Shown here piece after piece: positions 56,725 through 63,547 of a DNA stretch of 63,547 nt. Location: positions 1-63,547 of the forward strand of contig JAPOTJ010000061.1 in assembly GCA_026709225.1 (NCBI GenBank). Direction: 5' to 3'. The stretch is from Gammaproteobacteria bacterium. Lineage in GTDB: Bacteria; Pseudomonadota; Gammaproteobacteria; Pseudomonadales; Azotimanducaceae. A program made the position numbers and the translations under genes. Below the pieces are notes generated by a model. It had not been told where the DNA came from, made no database searches, and was given only the letters and a program-made list of their open reading frames with translations. Position 1 is the stretch's first letter. Each line of letters starts with the position of its first letter.

Positions 56725-59700
56725 CTACCAGCGTAGGCTGAGTTCCACAGCGACGCCGTGGTCGGGCGCTTCGCGCGCCCGCTCATGGCGGTTCGCGAGC
56801 AAGCGCAGCGACAGGTCAGGCGCGTTCGCGTCTTGCGCCGCCGCTAAGCGCCAGCCGACGCTGTAATCACGCGCCAGCTCGGAGAATCCATAGTCGATGT
56901 GCGGGCTGCCGATAAAACGACCGCCGAACACAGGGAAGCCGTAGGCCGCTTCAGCTTGCCAGCGGCTCGTCGCCGGCGCGCCTGCAAGCGCCACCATCGG
57001 TTCGCCCGCGAACATCGCGTCGAGTCCGCCGGATGCGCGTCCGCCGAAGTCCTGTCGCAAGGTGAACACAGGGCCGCGCTGCGAAGCCGGGTTCGGGTCG
57101 AATGACAGGGCAGCGGAAATGCCCTGATCGGCTTCCGAATCCGATTCGTGGTTCACGAGTCGACGACCTTCCACATTCACCTCTATTCCGCGAAGCGGAT
57201 CGGACCATGCGAGACCCGCGCCGACTTCAACACCGAACCCTTCCTGTGCGTCGCCTTGGTCGCGGCGCACACCGAGTTCGAGTGCGGGCGTCAGTTGACC
57301 GCCGCCCGGCATCGCCATGTGCCAGCTGCCTTCAAGGCCGAGTCGCATGCGTTGCGTTACCGCTTCGGAGGCGGCGAGATCCATGCTGTCGTCAGAGTTG
57401 GTAGTGGTGCGCAGCGCATCGGCGACAACCGACAGGCTCGGCCCGGTGTGTTGCCCTGCAGGCGAGAACACATCGCTCTTGAGGCCTGCCGCCTGCATCG
57501 TCCAATCGGTGTCGGTGCGCATCGTCCGCTCTGATGCTGATTGCTGTGTGAGCGCAAGGTCGCCGCGTCCGTAGCCAAACGCGCCCCAGAATGACAAACG
57601 GTTGGAATACTCGTAGGCCGCATAAGGGATCGCCGCGCCGAGCGACGATTCGACGGAAAGTGACTGTCCACGCTCATAGCTGCCTTCGCCGCGGCTGTGC
57701 GTCAGCGCCACACCGAGCAGCCATTTGCCGCGCGCGTAGTCGGCGCCGAGCATTCCGGTGGTGACTTCGCCTTTGAGCGCGGCATCTTGCCCACCGGATT
57801 GAAAGCGATTGTGTGCGGCGCGGCTCCAGATGGCGAGGCTGCCCCCGGACGCGCCTTTGTCGCTGGTGAGCGAGAAGTCGCCCGATGCGCCTTGATAGCG
57901 TGGCCGTCGCGCCTGATCTGGCTGGTCAAGCCAATGCGCGTGTCCGAACTGCTGCGGTGCGCCGCTACCGAAGGCACCCACGCTGAAAGTACTCGCATGT
58001 CCGCCTTGATCGCGCTGTGACGGTCCGCCCGCCACCACGCCGTCCACACCCGCCGTTCGTTTGGCGTCGATGCGGCTTGTGATCGCGGACAACGACTGAT
58101 CGGCAACCGCCTGCCCGAAGCGCGCCAGCCAGGCTTGCGGCATGGGGTCGGAATTTGTGATCGTGCCGACCGCCAAACGGTCGGCGAAGGTCAACCCCTG
58201 CGGCCGCGTGAGCAACAACCGGAACGTTTCGCCCGGATCGTCGTGGTCATCGTCGATCAGCTGCACCGTGATCTGCTTGCTGGTCTCTCCCGCACTAAAA
58301 GTGAGCGTGCCGTATGCGATGACGTAATCCTCCCTCGCTCTCGCGGTGCCACTCATAGTGCTGAAGTTCACTTTTGCCGTGCCCTTAGGCGGCACTGGCT
58401 TGTTGAGGGTCACGTCAAAGATGATCTCTCCGTCCGACTCACTCGCGGTCGCGTCCGACACCGACACGGCGGGGAGAGGATCGGGCGCGCCGTCGTCGTC
58501 GTACACGATCACCGATGCGCTGCTCGGCGTGCCTGCCAAGTAGCTTTCTCCGGTGCCAGACTGCACCACGAGCGTGACCGGCCCTGAAACTTCATCGATG
58601 TCGTCATCAACAGTCTTGAGGACAAAGTTCTGCACCCAATCCTCGGCGGTGGCGGCTTGACTGCCGATGCCCTGAATGACGACCGTTTGCACGCCTTCAA
58701 CGGCCGCGTCCAGAAAATCGCCATCGGCGCCTGGCTCTCCGGACTGCGCGGCATCGACAACGCTGATAGTCACCTCAAAGTCTTCGCGCGATGGGGGCGT
58801 GGCCAAGAGCTTGAAGGTGGCGTCTTCGCCTTCGGTGACGGCCGCCGGCGCGAACACAGTGATCACTGGCGTGTCAAGTGTCACATCCAAGGGGTCGGGC
58901 AGTATCGTGCCAATCGCGAGGCCGTCGAGGATTTCGGCGCCTCTCACTTCGGTGATCCTGACGCCAAAGGTCTCAGGCGTCTTCTCTTCCTCGCCGTCAT
59001 CGACGATGCGAACATCGGCATACGCAACAGTTTCGCCGGGCGCAAACTCGACCCGGTCCGTGCTCCACAGGGTCACGTCCGCGCCGACATCCGCGCTCGC
59101 AGTGCCTGCGCCATCGGGCGTCTCATACAGGTTGTAGCGCAGCGTCACAGTCTCTTCCGACGGGCTGCTGAGGGTGATCTCAAAACGCATGCGGCCATCG
59201 CTATCTCGGCCGCCTTCAGCGAGCGACGCATCGGCGATCGACACCGACAATCCGCCCTCGGCAACGTCATTGTCCCTCACACGCAACCCGACTGTTCCGT
59301 ATGCGGTGCCCTCGTGCGTCTTGCCGTCTATCACTTCGACGAGGATGAGACCATCCGACTCATCCTGCTGATCGTCAATGGTGGCGACCTGAAGCAGGCC
59401 AGTGGTTTCGCCAGCCTTGATGGTGGCGGAATAGGACTGCGCGTCGGTCAGGAATTCGCCGATTTCGGTGACGGCGAGGTCGACCAGCAAGTCGGCTGCC
59501 GGCGCTGGGTACGCAGTCAGCGTGAAGAGCGCAAGTTCGCCTTCAATGATTGTCGAGCCGGGCGTGATGTCGACCAGCAGCGGCGGCGTATCGTCATCAA
59601 TGACCTTCAACACGGCCGATGCCGCCGCGCCGGGGGCGTAGCCCGTACCGGATGCCACACGCACGGTGATCCATCCGTGCTTGGAATCGGCATCCGGTAG

Positions 59701-62700
59701 TGTTTCGAACAGCAGGGTTGCGGTGCCGTCCGCACCGATGGTCACTACCCGTTCGCCGGTTTCGCCAGCTTCGACCGCGCCGCCAATCTCGCTGATATCA
59801 ACGGTTACATCAAGGCTGGTTTGCGGTGTCGGGATCGCTTGCAGCGTGAAGCTTGCGCGCTCGCCCTCGAATACATTGGCACCGGGAACGACGCGCACGC
59901 GCGGCCTGAACGGCGCCCCGTCGCTGACGTTCACGCTGGCCTCTGAAGAATCACCGAACTGATAGCCGTCGCCAGCGGCTAGCACGACGCTGATCTCGCC
60001 GTCCTCCTCGTCCACGCCGTCCCGTTCGGTCATCACGCGCAAGGTGCCGACGCCATCCGTGCCGATCGTCAACTGGCGTGAGCCCGTTTGCCCGGAAGCG
60101 GCATACTGACCCGACTCCGTCACCTGGACGCGCACATCGAGCGCGGCGGACGGCAGCGGATTCGCAGTGAGGATAAAGGTGGCGCTGTCGCCCTCCAGGA
60201 TGTCGGAGGGTGTCCAGATGCTGATGATCGGCACGGGCAGACCGCCGTCCTCGGGATTGTCGGCGTCACTCACATTGACGGTGGCCACCCCCGGCGAAAC
60301 GAGCGTATAGCCGAGGCCGCTCTGCACGCGGACGCTGATCGACCCGCCATCGTGGTCGCCATCGGTCAGCGTGTCGAAGCGCAGCGTTGCCGTGCCGTCG
60401 GCGTCGATGGTCACGACTTTCGCGCCGGTGTCAGCGGTATTGAGCACGTCGCCGAGGTCGGAGACATCGACAGTCACCTCAAACGCGCGTTGCGGGGCTG
60501 GCTCGGCACTTAGCGTGAAGCGTGCGCTGCCGCCTTCAACGATGGCGGCACCAGCGCTGATACCGACCGCCGGTATTGGCGCGTCGCCGTCGCTCACATC
60601 AATACTCGCCCTAGACGCGACGCCGAGTTGATACGCGTCGCCCACTTCAAGGCGGATGCTGATGGTGCCATCGCGCTCGTTCACGTTGTCGCGCTCGGTG
60701 GCGATATTGAGCGTGCCGGTGCCGTCGGTGCCGATGGTCACGAGTCGAGAGCCGGTCTGCCCTGCGGCGGTGTAGTCGCCAGTCTCGCTGATGCCTACCC
60801 GCACATTGATCGCAGCTGCTGGCGCCGGGTTCGCGCGCAAGGTGAAGACGGCTGTATCGCCCTCTTGCAGCGGTGAGGTGGAAGCAGGCGCGACCGTGAC
60901 GGTTGGAATTGGCGCGCCGCCATCGGTCACATCGACGCGGGCGCTTTTGGACGAGCCGAGCGAATAACGCTCACCGACCTTGGCGAGGGTCGCGGTGATG
61001 TATCCGTCGGGATCGTCCTCGCCGTTCGACACAGTGAGCACGCTGACCGATCCGTGGCCATCGGTGTGGATGGTGACAAAGCGCCGGCCAGTTTGATTCG
61101 GGTCTGCAAACCCACCTCTCGACGCGATATCGACCGCTACCCGCAAATTGCTCTGCGGCGCTGGCACCGCCTCGAGATCGAAGGTGGCAAGATCGCCCTC
61201 TCCGATCCTGAGCGTTGCCGCGGAAATCGTGACGATAGAGGTCGGCGCACCGCCATCGGTGACCCGCACAGTCGCAGAGGCAGCGGTGCCGGGCGCATAG
61301 CCATCACCGCTGACCACCCGTGCGGTAATGTCGCCATCGGCCTCGTCGCGGTCGTCGATGACGGTATTCACGCTCAGCGTGCCCGTGCCGTCGGTACCGA
61401 TCGTGACGCTACGTCTGCCAGTCTGTCCGCTTGCGGCGAAGCGTCCGTTCTCGACGACATCGACCCACACCACGAGGCTCGATGCCGGGGGCGGGTTCGC
61501 ACTCAGCGAAAACCGTGCGGTCTCGCCTTCGTCAATGCCGCCGCTCGCCGTGATCTCCACTTTCGGGGTTGGCGTGCCACCGACACCCGATACGTCCACT
61601 TGAGCCACACCCGACCCTTGCAATGTGTAGCGCGTGCCTCGGACGAGCGTCGCTGTGATCACGCCGCCCGCGCCATTGCCCGCATCGACGGTGCCAACGC
61701 GCAACGTGCCTTGTCCGTTCCTGCCGATGGTCACGACTCGCCGCCCGCTCTCTCCGCTCGCGGCGGCGCCGCCAGTCGCGCTCACATCGACATCCACCCG
61801 CAAGTCATCTGCGGGCTTCGGGTTGGCGGTGAACGTGAAGGTGGCATCCATGCCTGCGCTGGTTGATGCGCCTGCACTGATGCCCACCGCAGGCGGGTCA
61901 TTGTCGATCACGCCGACACTTGCCGATGCGGCACGGCTGTCGATGTTGTAGTTCGAACTCGGTTCCAACGTGGCGGTGATGACGCCGTCAAGGTCGTTGG
62001 TTGCGTTGTCGGTGGTCGGGATGATGATCCTGTACTCACCTCGGTCATTGAGCGTGAAGGTCTTGCGGCCGACGAATCGCGCGGGTGCGAATGCGCCGGT
62101 TTGCGAGATCGTGACATGCACATCAAGCGGCTTCGCTGGGTCCGGCGTGGCATAGAGACGAAAGATAATGTCCCCGCCTTCGTTTCTGACCGGTCTGTCT
62201 TGGGGGTTTGCAGCGAGTGGCGTAACCAGCATGATGGTGGGTTTCACTGGCTTGTCCCTGATGGTGCCGGTCGCGCTCGTGTTCGCGAGTGTCAGTCCGA
62301 CGGGATCATAGAACTCCACTTGGAAGGTTTCATCGCCTTCGTTCAGAGAGTCCGTTCTGGTGCGCATTTGAATCTTCTGAAGAACACGCCTCCCCCACAA
62401 TCCACTGCTTGGAAAGACTGCTCGCAGGTCGTTCACGTTCTGGTTTCTCCCGACTGGTACGAAGTCGATGTCTTTGGTGGCGGTGATCCCCTTCACGCGG
62501 TATCGGAACGAGGATTCGGAGCCCTCAGGCGGCAGACAACTCAGCTGCGCGTTGAAGGTGAGAATTTCGCCCTCGACCTTCTCGGCGTTCGGGGTGGTCG
62601 CTTCTGGCAGGCTGCCCGCCTCGCAGCGGGGCGGGACTTGCGCAAATGAGCTCGGCGCCGCGACCAAGGCTGCCAAGACGAACGCCGCGGCCGGCATATG

Positions 62701-62838
62701 AGTAAAGCTCAGCCACTGACGCACGAGACGCTTTGACGGAGCACTAGGGCAGGGGAGGGAATTGAGGGTGCGCTCCGAGCCAATTTTGGCTATTGCCGGA
62801 TGCGCCATTTCCTTGGAGTTATCCATAACTGGGGCCAT
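56725..62838 (-). CDS. Giant Calx-beta-repeat autotransporter-like surface protein
   Basis: A 2037-residue protein with an extended signal peptide ending LAALVAAPSSFA|Q. About eleven to twelve beta-sandwich modules of ~100-120 residues follow, most with an EGx(A/S)xFxLxAxPxP start and a GTDGTGTL-like strand; two are clear Calx-beta domains (the last reads EDYVIAYGTLTFSAGETSKQ). Near residue 1573 PMPQAWLARFGQAVADQ marks the linker, and the last ~300 residues form a porin-like beta-barrel ending LSLRW with a terminal aromatic. This fits a type V-like autotransporter exposing a calcium-binding adhesive stalk. Starts at 62838 or 62826 are both possible. Convergent with the GT29-like gene. Confidence 0.85.
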   Translation of the reverse strand: MAPVMDNSKEMAHPAIAKIGSERTLNSLPCPSAPSKRLVRQWLSFTHMPAAAFVLAALVAAPSSFAQVPPRCEAGSLPEATTPNAEKVEGEILTFNAQLSCLPPEGSESSFRYRVKGITATKDIDFVPVGRNQNVNDLRAVFPSSGLWGRRVLQKIQMRTRTDSLNEGDETFQVEFYDPVGLTLANTSATGTIRDKPVKPTIMLVTPLAANPQDRPVRNEGGDIIFRLYATPDPAKPLDVHVTISQTGAFAPARFVGRKTFTLNDRGEYRIIIPTTDNATNDLDGVITATLEPSSNYNIDSRAASASVGVIDNDPPAVGISAGASTSAGMDATFTFTANPKPADDLRVDVDVSATGGAAASGESGRRVVTIGRNGQGTLRVGTVDAGNGAGGVITATLVRGTRYTLQGSGVAQVDVSGVGGTPTPKVEITASGGIDEGETARFSLSANPPPASSLVVWVDVVENGRFAASGQTGRRSVTIGTDGTGTLSVNTVIDDRDEADGDITARVVSGDGYAPGTAASATVRVTDGGAPTSIVTISAATLRIGEGDLATFDLEAVPAPQSNLRVAVDIASRGGFADPNQTGRRFVTIHTDGHGSVSVLTVSNGEDDPDGYITATLAKVGERYSLGSSKSARVDVTDGGAPIPTVTVAPASTSPLQEGDTAVFTLRANPAPAAAINVRVGISETGDYTAAGQTGSRLVTIGTDGTGTLNIATERDNVNERDGTISIRLEVGDAYQLGVASRASIDVSDGDAPIPAVGISAGAAIVEGGSARFTLSAEPAPQRAFEVTVDVSDLGDVLNTADTGAKVVTIDADGTATLRFDTLTDGDHDGGSISVRVQSGLGYTLVSPGVATVNVSDADNPEDGGLPVPIISIWTPSDILEGDSATFILTANPLPSAALDVRVQVTESGQYAASGQTGSRQLTIGTDGVGTLRVMTERDGVDEEDGEISVVLAAGDGYQFGDSSEASVNVSDGAPFRPRVRVVPGANVFEGERASFTLQAIPTPQTSLDVTVDISEIGGAVEAGETGERVVTIGADGTATLLFETLPDADSKHGWITVRVASGTGYAPGAAASAVLKVIDDDTPPLLVDITPGSTIIEGELALFTLTAYPAPAADLLVDLAVTEIGEFLTDAQSYSATIKAGETTGLLQVATIDDQQDESDGLILVEVIDGKTHEGTAYGTVGLRVRDNDVAEGGLSVSIADASLAEGGRDSDGRMRFEITLSSPSEETVTLRYNLYETPDGAGTASADVGADVTLWSTDRVEFAPGETVAYADVRIVDDGEEEKTPETFGVRITEVRGAEILDGLAIGTILPDPLDVTLDTPVITVFAPAAVTEGEDATFKLLATPPSREDFEVTISVVDAAQSGEPGADGDFLDAAVEGVQTVVIQGIGSQAATAEDWVQNFVLKTVDDDIDEVSGPVTLVVQSGTGESYLAGTPSSASVIVYDDDGAPDPLPAVSVSDATASESDGEIIFDVTLNKPVPPKGTAKVNFSTMSGTARAREDYVIAYGTLTFSAGETSKQITVQLIDDDHDDPGETFRLLLTRPQGLTFADRLAVGTITNSDPMPQAWLARFGQAVADQSLSAITSRIDAKRTAGVDGVVAGGPSQRDQGGHASTFSVGAFGSGAPQQFGHAHWLDQPDQARRPRYQGASGDFSLTSDKGASGGSLAIWSRAAHNRFQSGGQDAALKGEVTTGMLGADYARGKWLLGVALTHSRGEGSYERGQSLSVESSLGAAIPYAAYEYSNRLSFWGAFGYGRGDLALTQQSASERTMRTDTDWTMQAAGLKSDVFSPAGQHTGPSLSVVADALRTTTNSDDSMDLAASEAVTQRMRLGLEGSWHMAMPGGGQLTPALELGVRRDQGDAQEGFGVEVGAGLAWSDPLRGIEVNVEGRRLVNHESDSEADQGISAALSFDPNPASQRGPVFTLRQDFGGRASGGLDAMFAGEPMVALAGAPATSRWQAEAAYGFPVFGGRFIGSPHIDYGFSELARDYSVGWRLAAAQDANAPDLSLRLLANRHERAREAPDHGVAVELSLRW

Positions 62839-62891
62839 TTGCTAGAAGTTTTCTGTCGGAAGCGTCCCGCCGGAAATCAATTGCGAGAAGC

Positions 62892-62905
62892 TTTCATACA
62901 TGAAA
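62892..62905. promoter_or_regulatory. 14-bp palindrome upstream of the autotransporter gene
   Basis: TTTCATACATGAAA is a perfect 6+6 inverted repeat around AC, 54 bp upstream of the autotransporter start in an AT-rich stretch followed by ATATAACATAAC. A regulator site overlapping the promoter is plausible. Nothing else is seen in the ~180 bases between the autotransporter start and the truncated ATPase. Confidence 0.4.
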
Positions 62906-63016
62906 TATAACATAACTTCAGTCTGCAAGTTTGCGAAAGCGACTTCGCGGCGGGCCGTCAGGATGCCGAGCGACAGGATCGAATTTTGCTGTCACGACTT
63001 CCTGTAGCGCAGGCGC

Positions 63017-63439
63017 CTAATGTGTGTCTCGATCCTCCATTTCGTCGATGACCTCCGGAATCCGCGAAATAGGCAGTGCGGAGATTCGAGCGTCCAAGGC
63101 GTAGGCCTGATCTCCCCGATAGAGAATCCAGATGTGGTCGAGCCGCAAGGAATCGAGCGCCGCGCGCATTGAGCGGGTCGTGCCGGGCGCATCGGACATC
63201 GTGCATTCAAAGCCGAAACGCTTCGCACCGCGAAATACGACAAGGTCAATTTCTGCGCCTGCGTGGGTTGCCCAATAATATGCGTTTGGACGTTCCATCG
63301 CTGTCAGCAGTTGCTCGATCGCAAATCCTTCAAATGACGCGCCCGCTTTCGGATGCCCGGCAACGGCTCTCTCTGAACCGAGATCGAGTAAGTTGTGAAG
63401 AATTCCAGAGTCCTTGATGTAGATTTTTGGCGCTTTGAC
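63017..63439 (-). pseudogene. C-terminal remnant of a DUF4143 ATPase
   Basis: The minus strand frame reads KAPKIYIKDSGILHNLLDLG, PKAGASFEGFAIEQLL, NAYYWATHAGAEIDLVVFRG and DAPGTTRSMRAALDSLRL, closely paralleling the C-terminal third of the intact ATPase at 43711-44883. Upstream it meets TAG (63440-63442) and unrelated DNA, so Walker A, Walker B and the rest are gone. A 5'-truncated gene, apparently cut at a CTAG sequence. Confidence 0.8.
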
Positions 63440-63547
63440 CTAGTGTCCTGTCCCATAAATAAGTGTGGTTCAGAGTGGGCACAATCGCCGACGGCAAGGC
63501 GCAGTCCGCAGGGAATATCGGGCATATTGCCAAGGGCTGCAACGGAG
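63440..63547. other. Unassigned DNA at the truncation point, possible IS end
   Basis: Immediately next to the truncated ATPase the sequence begins CTAGTGTCCTGTCCCATAA, which looks like an insertion-sequence terminus. It then continues to the window edge with no long frame of recognisable character. The other end lies outside the window, so neither a terminal repeat pair nor a transposase can be verified. Confidence 0.25.

Overview
The window looks like a chromosomal segment of a GC-rich gammaproteobacterium. This is inferred from the housekeeping genes (queA-tgt, yajC-secD-secF, suhB, maf, aceA), from typical proteobacterial genes such as yajC/secDF and a C-terminal beta-barrel autotransporter, and from dense coding with Shine-Dalgarno-led ATG/GTG starts. 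A marine or host-associated life is a weaker inference. It rests on fucose and sulfate-ester catabolism, many toxin-antitoxin-like genes, polymorphic-toxin debris and a large Calx-beta autotransporter.

Layout. (1) 0-9.2 kb: an L-fucose catabolic cluster. A secreted GH29 fucosidase faces an IclR regulator. Divergent from the regulator run an aldo/keto reductase, an amidohydrolase lactonase fused to a SAF domain, a UxaA-type dehydratase, a FucP-like permease, an SDR dehydrogenase and an FAH-type hydrolase, with a FucU mutarotase gene converging on them. Together they make a complete non-phosphorylative route from L-fucose to pyruvate plus lactate. (2) 9.4-14.8 kb: thiolase, SDR, an orphan MbcA/Xre-like antitoxin, isocitrate lyase, an amino-acid-dehydrogenase-like protein and a DUF192 protein. 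(3) 14.9-17.2 kb: a DUF4143 ATPase broken by one nonsense codon, 22-bp tandem repeats, a DUF433/DUF5615 toxin-antitoxin pair and tRNA-Leu(CAA). (4) 17.3-20.4 kb: queA-tgt-rluC.

(5) 20.4-44.9 kb: an accessory island lying between tgt and yajC, genes that are neighbours in many bacteria. It holds a miniature inverted-repeat element, a PIN-domain gene with a small partner, decayed ATPase genes, maf, a MazF-like toxin translationally coupled to a 1611-residue type ISP restriction-modification enzyme, a PD-(D/E)XK protein, a fused MNT-HEPN protein, a DUF4143 ATPase, a heterodimeric ABC exporter, and an Rhs toxin-tip/immunity graveyard with three double-CXXCG immunity genes and a fourth fragment. 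A second miniature inverted-repeat element, a sulfatase and another DUF4143 ATPase follow.

(6) 44.9-50.4 kb: yajC-secD-secF, suhB and a P-loop ATPase. (7) 50.4-52.0 kb: cobalt-type nitrile hydratase (beta, alpha, activator). (8) 52.1-56.7 kb: a glycan-modification group (FkbM methyltransferase, small PD-(D/E)XK protein, 2OG-Fe oxygenase, glycosyltransferase-methyltransferase fusion, GT29-like protein). (9) 56.7-63.5 kb: a 2037-residue Calx-beta autotransporter and a truncated DUF4143 ATPase at the right edge.

The most noteworthy items are the antitoxin-less MazF riding on the ISP enzyme, whose C-terminus appears extended; the Rhs/immunity array with reconstructable broken toxin tips; the lactonase-SAF fusion in the fucose operon; and two different miniature elements that each supply the stop codon of a neighbouring gene. 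Functional assignments come from motif recognition by eye; no database searches were run.
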